64,000 bases of DNA, taken from NCBI RefSeq assembly GCF_003852525.1, contig NZ_QAJL01000003.1, positions 363,297 to 427,296 on the forward strand, given 5' to 3'. Position numbers and translations under genes: made by a program. Origin of the DNA: Pedobacter sp. KBW06 (lineage in GTDB: Bacteria > Bacteroidota > Bacteroidia > Sphingobacteriales > Sphingobacteriaceae). The notes beneath the pieces were generated by a model. The model worked only from the letters and a program-made list of their open reading frames with translations, was not told where the DNA came from and did no database searches. Shown here piece by piece: positions 35,444 through 44,000 of this stretch (position 1 is the first letter of the stretch; each line of letters opens with the position of its first letter).

Positions 35444-37417
35444 ATGAAATACTTTTGCCTCATATTATTTTTCACTGTTTATTCGCTGAAATCCACAGCT
35501 CAGGACTTCAAATTTGCACAGACAAGTCACGACGATGTCGCTTTAAAAAATACGGTTTTAGACAGTAATGCCAATGCCATCGTACTGCGGGAATTTGGAA
35601 CCACAAGGATGGACTATAATGAGGAAGACAACAAAATAGCCATTGAATACCTGTACCATGTACGCATCAAAATATTTAACAAACAAGGTTTTGAAAGTGG
35701 AAACATCATCATTCCACAACGCATCAGTGAAGACCAGGAGGATTCTGTAACTGACATTAGGGCTGTTACCATAAATTATGTAGACGGTATTTTTACACAA
35801 ACTGAACTTGATCCTCAAAAAATATTCAGGGAGAAAAAAAACAAATACCATTCGGTTACAAAGTTTACCATGCCTAATCTGATGGATGGAAGCATTATTG
35901 AATACACTTACCGAATGAGAATCCCAAGAATCTTTAACTTTAAATCCTGGGAATTTCAATCCAACATTCCTAAACTTCACAGTGAATATATTGCCATCAT
36001 TCCAGGGCTTTATAACTATAATGTCTCGTTGAGAGGCGCATTAAAACTTAGCTCGAGCAATGCCGAACTCGAAAGAGATTGCCTGCGGATTGTGGGAGCC
36101 AAGTATGAGTGCTCGAAAATGACTTATATCATGAAGAATGTTCCTGCCTTTATCGAGGAAGATTATATGACGGCAGCAGTCAACTTTAAATCGGCCATTA
36201 ACTTTGAGCTGTCCGACTATCACCTGTTGTATGGGGGAAAAAAGAATGTCACTAAAACATGGACGGATATCGATTCCGAACTTATTTCCGAAAAGGCTTT
36301 CGGATCTCAGATGAAGAAAAAAGATGCTTTTAAAGAGTTAATGCCTGCAATACTGAAAAACACGACCGACGACCTGAGTAAGGCGCAGGCCATATACGCT
36401 TACATTAGTAAGAACATCAAGTCAAATGGCTTCATAGGCATTTATAGCGAAACTGCTGTAAAAAAAGCACTGGAAACGCATAGCGGAAATACCGGCGACA
36501 TTAACCTTTCGCTTATTGCAGCCCTTAGTGCGGCTAACCTTGATGCAGAGGCCGTGATCCTTTCTACCCGTGAATACGGTTTAGTAAACACTCTTTATCC
36601 AGTCATCAGTGATTTCAACTATGTTGTGGCGAAAGTCAATATCGGGGAGAAAAGTTATTTATTGGATGCCTCCAGCCCACTTTTACCTTTCGGCCTTCTA
36701 CCTTTACACTGTATCAATGGTCAGGGCAGGGTAATCAATCTTAAAAAACCGTCTTACTGGTATGACCTGAATGCCAGTCAGCAGGACTACACCCGATATA
36801 ATTTGACTGCGACCTTAACTAAGGACGGAAAAATCAAAGGAGAATTGCTGACTTATACTTCCGGATATGCCGCAGTAAAAAAGCGAAGAGACATTCTTGC
36901 GGCTAACTCTATAGAAGAATATGTAGAAAAACTCGATGAAAAAATGCCGAAGATCAGCTTCGGGAAGTATGAGATTCAAAATGTAGATAGCCTGAACCTT
37001 CCTTTAGTAGAAAAATATGAAATAGAAGCAGACTCTTATAGCGGCACATCCGCTTCGCAAATTTTCTTCAGCCCTTTCTTTCTGGACAACATCAGCAAAA
37101 ACCCCTTCAATCTGAATGAAAGAACCTATCCTGTAGATTTAGGAAGTAGCAAAGAAACCAGGTGGAGCATTCAGCTCACTGTTCCGGAAGATTTTGTTCT
37201 GGCAGAGCAACCTAAAGACCTCAATATCTCCTTACCTGAAAACGGTGGCAGGTACATGAGCAGCACCAACTTCGAAAACCATGTCGTTAATTTCAATCAG
37301 TTATTGCAACTGAACAAACCAATTTATCCATCAGCGCAATACCTTTCCCTGAAAGCTTTTTACAGCAGGATCATTCAGACACAAAAAACAGACATCATCT
37401 TTAAAAAAGCGAAATAA
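35444..37417 (+). CDS. DUF3857/transglutaminase-like protein, catalytic Cys lost
   Basis: 657 residues. Signal peptide MKYFCLILFFTVYSLKSTAQ. Residues about 55-230 fit DUF3857 (VYHVRIKIFNKQGFESGN-like strands), then a transglutaminase-like core. Where the active member has GDCKA, this protein reads GDINL: Ile353 replaces Cys, and the His position reads FNYVV. The Asp (LLDAS) remains. It is therefore probably a non-enzymatic periplasmic binding or scaffold protein. Followed after 2 bases by a paralogue with the Cys, so the pair is surely one operon. Confidence 0.85.
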   Translation: MKYFCLILFFTVYSLKSTAQDFKFAQTSHDDVALKNTVLDSNANAIVLREFGTTRMDYNEEDNKIAIEYLYHVRIKIFNKQGFESGNIIIPQRISEDQEDSVTDIRAVTINYVDGIFTQTELDPQKIFREKKNKYHSVTKFTMPNLMDGSIIEYTYRMRIPRIFNFKSWEFQSNIPKLHSEYIAIIPGLYNYNVSLRGALKLSSSNAELERDCLRIVGAKYECSKMTYIMKNVPAFIEEDYMTAAVNFKSAINFELSDYHLLYGGKKNVTKTWTDIDSELISEKAFGSQMKKKDAFKELMPAILKNTTDDLSKAQAIYAYISKNIKSNGFIGIYSETAVKKALETHSGNTGDINLSLIAALSAANLDAEAVILSTREYGLVNTLYPVISDFNYVVAKVNIGEKSYLLDASSPLLPFGLLPLHCINGQGRVINLKKPSYWYDLNASQQDYTRYNLTATLTKDGKIKGELLTYTSGYAAVKKRRDILAANSIEEYVEKLDEKMPKISFGKYEIQNVDSLNLPLVEKYEIEADSYSGTSASQIFFSPFFLDNISKNPFNLNERTYPVDLGSSKETRWSIQLTVPEDFVLAEQPKDLNISLPENGGRYMSSTNFENHVVNFNQLLQLNKPIYPSAQYLSLKAFYSRIIQTQKTDIIFKKAK

Positions 37418-37419
37418 TT

Positions 37420-39321
37420 ATGATCAGGAGTCTATTCCTATGCTTGTTGACATTTGCCGCTATCCCTTGTTTTTCCCAGCTGGAATATGCAGCTGATAAA
37501 GTACCTTCCAGCCTGAGGAGCAGGGCGAATGCCGTGATCCGGGAAATGGAAACTACCGTTGATATGCGTGCAGCAGATCAGGTGGTCATAAACGTTAAAA
37601 AGATCGTTACCGTTTGGAATAAAAATGGTGATCCAAGAGCAGACCTGACCATTTATTACGATAAGAGCAGCAGTATTCAGCGCATCAGGGGGCAGGTACT
37701 GGATGCCTTTGGAAATGTAAATGCCAAATTTACACAGAGTGATTTTACAGACCATAGTGCCGTTAGTGATGGAAGTATGTTTATCGATTACCGCTTAAAA
37801 CATTTTTCGCCCATTGTGACCACCTACCCTTATACGGTGATCTATGAATATGAAATCAAAAACAAACAGAACCTGATCATCCCCGACTGGTATGCCAATC
37901 CTTATTCCGACCAGTCTGTAGAAAAGAACAAGTATACCTTTATCTGCAAACCCAATGAAGAGATCAGGATCAGGGAGTACAACTATAAGGACAAACCCGA
38001 GGTCCTGAAAACAGAAAAAGCAACAAGCTATACCTGGCAGATCAGTAATAAACCCGCTTTTAAAGCTGAACCCTTTGCTCCTGACCCGGATCTTTACCAG
38101 ACCTATGTAAAAGTTGCCGCCAGAAATTTCAGCTATTATGGTTATAAAGGAAGCTATCAGAATTGGGAAGAGCTCGGCAAATGGGTATACAATGACCTGA
38201 TCAAAGGCAGGCAAAACCTTCCGGAGCAAACCACTACCGAAATTAAAGAGCTCGTGAAAGGGATAGACAATGACCGTGCAAAAGCAAAAAAGATCTATGA
38301 ATATATGCAGAAGAAAACCCGGTACATCAGTGTACAGATTGGAATCGGAGGTTTTCAGCCGACGCCGGCTGCAGAAGTTCAGCAGCTCTCTTACGGAGAT
38401 TGTAAAGCATTGGTCAACTATACCCAAAGCCTGTTAAAGGCTGCAGACATTCCTTCTTTGTACTGTGTGGTAAATGCTGGAAGAAACAAAAAAAGCATGG
38501 ACCCGGATTTTGCGAGTATGGAACAGGGCAATCATATCATCCTCGCGGTTCCGCTGAAAACAGATACCGTATGGCTGGAATGCACCAGTTCCGACAGTCC
38601 TTTTGGTTTTCTTGGTGATTTCACCGACGACCGCACCGTTCTTGCCTGTACTCCTGAGGGAGGAAAACTGCTAAAAACACCTGCATTGAACAGCGACATG
38701 AATTTATTGGTCAGAAAGGCACAGCTAAACGTCGATGCCGAAGGAACAGTGAGCGGAAAACTAAATACTACTTTCAGCGGCGCTCAGTACGACAATTATC
38801 AGAACATGTTCGCACAACCATATACCGAACAACTGAAATTATTGAAAGACAAATACGATATCGACAACATCAATTTCAAAGATTTTAAACTCGTTCAGGA
38901 CAAAGGTACACCACCGCATACCCTGGAATCGGTTAAACTGGACATACAGAAATATGCCGCAAAAAGTAATGACCTGTTTTATCTGGAATTAAATGCTTTT
39001 AATAAGACCCGTACCGTTCCTGAAGTAAAGAACAGAACTTTACCCGTCTATATCAACAGGGGTTTTACCGATGAAGATGAGCTCAGTTATGAGCTTCCTG
39101 AAGGTTTCAGAATGGAGGCCAAACCAGAAAACAAAAGGATCAGCAGTCCTTTTGGCAGCTATAGCTCTGAGCTTAAAATTGAAGGAAAAACATTGACCTA
39201 TAAGAGAAAATTCCAGCTAAAGGACGGCAATTATCCCGCAGCACAATATCAGGAGTTCAGCAATTTCATGTCCACTGTAAACCAGGCAGACCATGATAAA
39301 GTGGTGTATAAGCTAAACTAG
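37420..39321 (+). CDS. DUF3857 protein with intact transglutaminase-like core
   Basis: 633 residues. Signal peptide MIRSLFLCLLTFAAIPCFS. DUF3857 at about residues 60-230, transglutaminase-like core at about 280-380 with Cys328 in YGDCKALVNY and a His in EQGNHIILAV; the third position reads LECTSS (Glu rather than Asp). C-terminal beta-sandwich domain. Secreted; substrate unknown. Starts 2 bases after its Cys-less paralogue. Its stop shares CTAG (39318-39321) with the stop of the opposing small membrane gene. Confidence 0.87.
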   Translation: MIRSLFLCLLTFAAIPCFSQLEYAADKVPSSLRSRANAVIREMETTVDMRAADQVVINVKKIVTVWNKNGDPRADLTIYYDKSSSIQRIRGQVLDAFGNVNAKFTQSDFTDHSAVSDGSMFIDYRLKHFSPIVTTYPYTVIYEYEIKNKQNLIIPDWYANPYSDQSVEKNKYTFICKPNEEIRIREYNYKDKPEVLKTEKATSYTWQISNKPAFKAEPFAPDPDLYQTYVKVAARNFSYYGYKGSYQNWEELGKWVYNDLIKGRQNLPEQTTTEIKELVKGIDNDRAKAKKIYEYMQKKTRYISVQIGIGGFQPTPAAEVQQLSYGDCKALVNYTQSLLKAADIPSLYCVVNAGRNKKSMDPDFASMEQGNHIILAVPLKTDTVWLECTSSDSPFGFLGDFTDDRTVLACTPEGGKLLKTPALNSDMNLLVRKAQLNVDAEGTVSGKLNTTFSGAQYDNYQNMFAQPYTEQLKLLKDKYDIDNINFKDFKLVQDKGTPPHTLESVKLDIQKYAAKSNDLFYLELNAFNKTRTVPEVKNRTLPVYINRGFTDEDELSYELPEGFRMEAKPENKRISSPFGSYSSELKIEGKTLTYKRKFQLKDGNYPAAQYQEFSNFMSTVNQADHDKVVYKLN

Positions 39322-39440
39322 CTGAGGATCAGAATACCTAGTCCGATGCCGATGATCATGATCAGGTACATCAGGATTTCAGTTGTTGCAAACTTCTTGT
39401 ATTTCGTCCAGAAGGAATCTTCTTGTTTTGGTGCCGGCAT
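39318..39440 (-). CDS. 40-residue single-span membrane peptide
   Basis: Reading the minus strand from ATG 39440 gives 40 codons to TAG 39318. The first 20 residues are polar and basic (MPAPKQEDSFWTKYKKFATT), the last 20 a hydrophobic helix of Ile, Leu, Met and Gly (EILMYLIMIIGIGLGILILS). It starts 3 bases after the NlpC/P60 stop, so it is the last gene of the mqnE-mutS-nlpC operon. The composition, tight spacing and clean reading frame argue for a real gene. Function unknown. Confidence 0.7.
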   Translation of the reverse strand: MPAPKQEDSFWTKYKKFATTEILMYLIMIIGIGLGILILS

Positions 39441-39443
39441 ATC

Positions 39444-39965
39444 TTAATTTTTTATAGAACCTGCTTTCACCATTGTCCTTTGGTAAGCAGGTAAGCTCAG
39501 GTCATCTACCACTACGCCACGAGTAGTGGAGGCATGAACAAAGAAATTGTTATTGAGGTAAATTCCTACGTGATCTACTGCCCCACCGCCGAAAGAGAAA
39601 AAGATCAGGTCTCCTTCTTTAAGCTGACTAATGTTCTTGGTCCTGATCACTGCTGCCTGATCACTTGACCTTCTTGGCAGTTCGTTTCCGTAGATGTTCT
39701 TTTGCAGTAAAAATGCGAAACCCGAGCAGTCAATCCCTCTTTTATCCAGGCCACCTAAGCGGTACCTTACGCCCGTCCAGTCGTTAATGAAACGGTACAA
39801 AGGTTTACTCTTCAAATTTGACATGGCCATCGCTGTCCTTGCCGCAGTAGAAGTGCTGACTGTCTTCTTTCTGGAGCTACAAGCCACCAGTACCATCAGC
39901 ACCATTAAAAAAAGTAACGATTTAAATCTTCCTTTGAGAACGGTGTGATTGGCTTTCCTCATCAT
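39444..39965 (-). CDS. NlpC/P60 (C40) cell-wall peptidase lipoprotein
   Basis: 173 residues. Lipoprotein-type leader ending VLVACSSRKK, then the NlpC/P60 domain: catalytic Cys in GIDCSGFAFLL, His in DHVGIYL, third polar residue near FFVHAST. Cleaves peptidoglycan peptide stems in the periplasm or outer membrane. Its ATG overlaps the mutS stop by one base (TAATG). The 40-residue membrane peptide follows. Confidence 0.92.
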   Translation of the reverse strand: MMRKANHTVLKGRFKSLLFLMVLMVLVACSSRKKTVSTSTAARTAMAMSNLKSKPLYRFINDWTGVRYRLGGLDKRGIDCSGFAFLLQKNIYGNELPRRSSDQAAVIRTKNISQLKEGDLIFFSFGGGAVDHVGIYLNNNFFVHASTTRGVVVDDLSLPAYQRTMVKAGSIKN

Positions 39966-42574
39966 TATTCTTTTATTATCCTTTGTATTTCATCCAGTTT
40001 AAGCAAGGCTTCAACCGGGGTCAGGACATTTACATCCAGGTTATTCAGGGTGTCCCTTATTTTTAACAATACCGGATCATCAATCGCAAACATATGCAAT
40101 TGATAAGCCTGATTTTGTACTTTTTTAATGCTGTCTTTGATGCTCTGACCTTCAGTCCTGTCGATCTCCAGTTTTTTAAGGATCTCATTCGCCCTGTTGA
40201 TCAGCTTAGGCGGCATTCCGGCCATCTTGGCCACATGAATACCGAAACTATGCTCACTACCACCAGGAACCAGCTTTCTAAGGAAAATCACCTTATTGCC
40301 CACCTCTTTAATCGAAACATTAAAGTTCTTGATGCGGCTCATGGTATTGGCCAGCTCATTCAGCTCGTGGTAATGCGTTGCGAAAAGTGTTTTTGGTTTT
40401 GCAGTAGGGTGCGTATGCAGGAATTCTGCAATTGCCCAGGCAATGGAAATTCCATCATAGGTACTCGTTCCACGGCCAATCTCATCCAGCAGGATCAGAC
40501 TGTTGTCTGAAATGTTATTCAGGATGCTCGCCGTTTCATTCATCTCTACCATGAACGTACTCTCTCCTGAAGAAAGGTTATCCGAGGCACCCACACGGGT
40601 AAAGATCTTATCTACCAGACCAAGCGTTGCTGCTTTTGCAGGAACAAAACAACCCATTTGTGCCATCAGTACGATCAGTCCTGTTTGTCTCAGAATCGCC
40701 GACTTACCCGACATGTTGGGTCCTGTGATGATGATGATCTGCTGGGTTTCATTGTCCAGAAACACATCATTGGTGATGTATTCTTCCCCTACCGGTAATC
40801 TTTTTTCGATTACAGGATGTCTTCCACCCTTGATGTCCAGGTTTTTGGTCTTATTCACCACCGGTTTCACATAGTGATTTTTAACCGCCAGTTGTGCAAA
40901 ACACAACAAGACATCCAGCTGTGCAATAGAGAAAGCATTCAGTTGAATTTGTTTGATATAAGCACTCACCAGGGCCATCAGCTCTCCATACAGGCGGATC
41001 TCGATCTGCATGATCTTTTCTTCCGCACCCAGGATCTGCTCTTCATATTCCTTCAGTTCAGGCGTAATGTAACGCTCTGCACTCACCAGCGTTTGCTTCC
41101 TGATCCAGTCGGCAGGCACTTTATCTTTATGCGTATGCGTAACTTCAAGGTAATATCCGAAAACATTATTGAAAGCTACTTTAAGAGAAGGAATGCCGGT
41201 AATGGCCGCTTCTCTTTTTTGAATTTCTATTAAATAGTCTTTTCCGCCGAAGGAGATTTTACGCAGGCGGTCCAACTCTTCATTGATGCCATCGGCGATT
41301 ACATTTCCTTTGATCAGCAATGCCGGAGGATCCTGTTGCAACTCTCTTTCCAGCTTTTCCCGAATGCTTAAGCAAGGGTCCAGCTGACCGGCAAGTGCCA
41401 TTAAGAAAGGGTTGTTCGAGGCTGTAGCAATTTCCTTTACCGACTCAATATGATACAAGGCCTTTTTAAGCTGACACAATTCTCTTGGGCCCACTTTCAA
41501 CAAGCCTACTTTAGAGATCAGGCGTTCCAGATCACCGATCTGTTTGATGTGGTTTAAGAACTCTTCCACCAATGCTTCATCTTTTACCAGGAACTCTACC
41601 ATTCCAAGGCGCTCCTGGATCGGCTTCAGCTCTTTCAGCGGCATGATGATCCAGCGGTGCAGCAAACGTGCACCCATTGGCGTAGAAGTATGGTCAAGCA
41701 CCTGAAACAGCGTTACCGCATTGTCGTTGGCAGAGCTGACCAGCTCCAGGTTCCGGATCGTGAAGCGATCCAGCCACATGTATTTATCTTCCTCTAAACG
41801 GGAAATCGAAGTGATGTGTTTGAGATTGCGGTGTTCTGTTTCATTCAGATAATGAAGCACTACTCCTGCTGCGATGATCCCGATCTGTAGTTTATCTACC
41901 CCAAAACCTTTTAAAGAGTTCACTTCAAAATGTTTGGTCAGGGTTTCCGTCGCATAATCAGTGGTAAATGCCCAGTCGTCCAGATGAAAGGTGTAAAATT
42001 TATCTCCGAAAAGTTCCAGGAATTCCTTCCTTTTACTTTTTTGAAAGATCACTTCATTGGGTTTAAAACCCTGCAAAAGTTTGTCGATATATTCTGCATT
42101 TCCCTGAGCTACATAAAACTCACCTGTAGAAATATCCAGGAAAGAAACGCCCATTCCTGCTTTATCAAAATAGACGGAAGCCAGGTAGTTGTTCGACTTC
42201 TGGCTCAGGATGTTATCGTTATAAGCGACCCCCGGGGTAACCAGTTCCGTTACGCCACGTTTTACAATTGTCTTGGTTGTTTTGGGGTCTTCCAGCTGGT
42301 CACAGATGGCAACCCTTTGTCCGGCGCGAACCAGTTTCGACAAGTAATTGTCTAAAGAATGATGAGGAAATCCTGCCAGTTCAATATGTCCTCCAGGACC
42401 ATTTCCCCTTCTTGTCAATACAATTCCCAGAATCTGAGAAGTCTTTACCGCATCTTCACCAAATGTTTCATAGAAGTCGCCCACTCTGAACAATAGTAAT
42501 GCACCCGGGTACTTTGCTTTAATCGCATTGTACTGTTGCATTAAAGGTGTTTCTTTAGTCTTATCTTTAGCCAA
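39965..42574 (-). CDS. mutS: DNA mismatch repair protein MutS, TTG start likely
   Basis: 869 residues from TTG 42574, or 881 from the ATG at 42610. The TTG is preferred because it gives MAKDKTKETPLMQQYN, the usual MutS N-terminus, while the ATG adds 12 unusual residues (MLSLRFCKLKYI). Mismatch-reading F-Y-E in RVGDFYETFGED, Walker A GPNMSGKSA, Walker B/signature DEIGRGTSTYDG, and the C-terminal dimer helices are present. Recognises mispaired bases. In one operon after mqnA and before the NlpC/P60 gene, an unexpected pairing of functions. Confidence 0.96.
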   Translation of the reverse strand: MAKDKTKETPLMQQYNAIKAKYPGALLLFRVGDFYETFGEDAVKTSQILGIVLTRRGNGPGGHIELAGFPHHSLDNYLSKLVRAGQRVAICDQLEDPKTTKTIVKRGVTELVTPGVAYNDNILSQKSNNYLASVYFDKAGMGVSFLDISTGEFYVAQGNAEYIDKLLQGFKPNEVIFQKSKRKEFLELFGDKFYTFHLDDWAFTTDYATETLTKHFEVNSLKGFGVDKLQIGIIAAGVVLHYLNETEHRNLKHITSISRLEEDKYMWLDRFTIRNLELVSSANDNAVTLFQVLDHTSTPMGARLLHRWIIMPLKELKPIQERLGMVEFLVKDEALVEEFLNHIKQIGDLERLISKVGLLKVGPRELCQLKKALYHIESVKEIATASNNPFLMALAGQLDPCLSIREKLERELQQDPPALLIKGNVIADGINEELDRLRKISFGGKDYLIEIQKREAAITGIPSLKVAFNNVFGYYLEVTHTHKDKVPADWIRKQTLVSAERYITPELKEYEEQILGAEEKIMQIEIRLYGELMALVSAYIKQIQLNAFSIAQLDVLLCFAQLAVKNHYVKPVVNKTKNLDIKGGRHPVIEKRLPVGEEYITNDVFLDNETQQIIIITGPNMSGKSAILRQTGLIVLMAQMGCFVPAKAATLGLVDKIFTRVGASDNLSSGESTFMVEMNETASILNNISDNSLILLDEIGRGTSTYDGISIAWAIAEFLHTHPTAKPKTLFATHYHELNELANTMSRIKNFNVSIKEVGNKVIFLRKLVPGGSEHSFGIHVAKMAGMPPKLINRANEILKKLEIDRTEGQSIKDSIKKVQNQAYQLHMFAIDDPVLLKIRDTLNNLDVNVLTPVEALLKLDEIQRIIKE

Positions 42575-42655
42575 AATGTATTTTAATTTACAAAACCGTA
42601 AAGATAGCATCTGAATGCTTAATCCATACGGTTTGTGGAAAATTTTAATAAAAAC

Positions 42656-43381
42656 CTATAACTGTTCAATATAGGATAAGAACAGGCTTAAAGCTTCGCG
42701 CTTTTTATCTGTCAGTTCAAAATCCAGTTTATGCATCAGGTAGTCGTCCAGGTCGAAATTCGTGACTACCGGCAGTTCTTTCAGCAATTCCTGACGATGG
42801 GAAAGGCCAAAAGCCAAAGCTTCGTTGAACTCAGCGATAAATGTTTCGGGAATGGTTTTGTTGGCTACCCAGGCTGCATATACAAAGGGCAATCCGGTAA
42901 ATTTCATCCATTCCTCTCCCATATCATAGGCATAAGAATGGTCAGACTTTTTACCGAAGGTACGATCGCCAATCAGGACCATTGCATCCGTTTCTGCTTC
43001 CGGATCGGTCGTATAGCTCACATCCTGTTTCCAGTGAAATTTCAGCAGCACCTTTGCCAGGTTATTGGAAGTCCGGGAATGGCTGTCGAGCCTCACCGTC
43101 CTGATTTCCTGAAAGGGAACTTTACTAAAAACAAACACAGAATTTACGGCGCCTACCGAACCGATACAGTAATCGGCAACGATGTTTGCATTGGGCACCA
43201 TTGGAATGGCAGCAACAGGAATCAGGCCGATATCTACCTGGTTGCTGATCAATTTTGCCGCACAATCTGTAGGGATATCTAAACTTAAATCTATTTTAGT
43301 CAGCAGTTCCGAATGCTCAATTCCATAGATAAAAGGCTTGGTATTGGTATAGGAAACTGCAGAAATCTTAATCTTACTCAA
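42656..43381 (-). CDS. mqnA: chorismate dehydratase of futalosine menaquinone synthesis
   Basis: 241 residues. ABC-binding-protein-like fold: ISAVSYTNTKPFIYGI, IGLIPVAAIPM, GSVGAVNSVFVFS and LDSHSRTSNNLAKVLL are MqnA blocks. Converts chorismate to 3-[(1-carboxyvinyl)oxy]benzoate, the first futalosine-pathway step. Follows the histidine phosphatase by 7 bases; mqnE is two genes upstream. Confidence 0.93.
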   Translation of the reverse strand: MSKIKISAVSYTNTKPFIYGIEHSELLTKIDLSLDIPTDCAAKLISNQVDIGLIPVAAIPMVPNANIVADYCIGSVGAVNSVFVFSKVPFQEIRTVRLDSHSRTSNNLAKVLLKFHWKQDVSYTTDPEAETDAMVLIGDRTFGKKSDHSYAYDMGEEWMKFTGLPFVYAAWVANKTIPETFIAEFNEALAFGLSHRQELLKELPVVTNFDLDDYLMHKLDFELTDKKREALSLFLSYIEQL

Positions 43382-43388
43382 AGGGGAA

Positions 43389-44000
43389 CTATTTTAAATG
43401 ATCCGTATTGTTAAACCCGGTGATGACATACTGATCTCCGGTCATTTCAACTTTATAAAGGGTGGTATTCAGGTGAGGAAATTCCGTCATTTCGCTCAAT
43501 GGCCTTCCGGTTAATAAACACAGGAATAAGCGCATGGCACGGCCATGCATACAGATTAAAACGGTTTTTTCATCTTTAGCACTTCTGATCACTTCCAAAG
43601 CCTCTTTCTGACGAATCACCACATCTGCCGGGCTTTCGCCACCTTCAAAACGGGCATCATAATCTCCTGACTGCCACTTCTCCATAATGCTTTTAAAAGC
43701 AGCCATGGCATTTTCATCATTTGGCTGCCCTTCCCAGGTACCCCAGGCCAGCTCATCCAGGCCCGACAACTGTGTCCATGGCAATCCGGCATCAATAAAG
43801 CCTTTTACCGTTTGGTGGGTTCTTTTCAGTTCAGACGTATAAACCTTATCGAAGGCTACATCTTTATATTTGGCATAAAATGCATCGGCCTGAGCTCTTC
43901 CTGTATCGTTCAGATCGCTGTTGATCCCTCTTCCCTGCACAATACCCTGTTTGTTTAGTTCGGTTTCACCATGTCTGATGATGTATAGTTCTTTATCCAT
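43389..44000 (-). CDS. histidine phosphatase family protein
   Basis: 203 residues. Phosphoglycerate-mutase-like fold with RHGETELNKQGIVQGR at the N-terminus and a second His in LICMHGRAMRLFL. Usually a broad or sugar/nucleotide phosphatase; the substrate is unknown. Its start overlaps the mqnE stop by one base and mqnA follows 7 bases later, so it is firmly inside the menaquinone operon although no step of the known futalosine route needs a phosphatase. Confidence 0.9.
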   Translation of the reverse strand: MDKELYIIRHGETELNKQGIVQGRGINSDLNDTGRAQADAFYAKYKDVAFDKVYTSELKRTHQTVKGFIDAGLPWTQLSGLDELAWGTWEGQPNDENAMAAFKSIMEKWQSGDYDARFEGGESPADVVIRQKEALEVIRSAKDEKTVLICMHGRAMRLFLCLLTGRPLSEMTEFPHLNTTLYKVEMTGDQYVITGFNNTDHLK

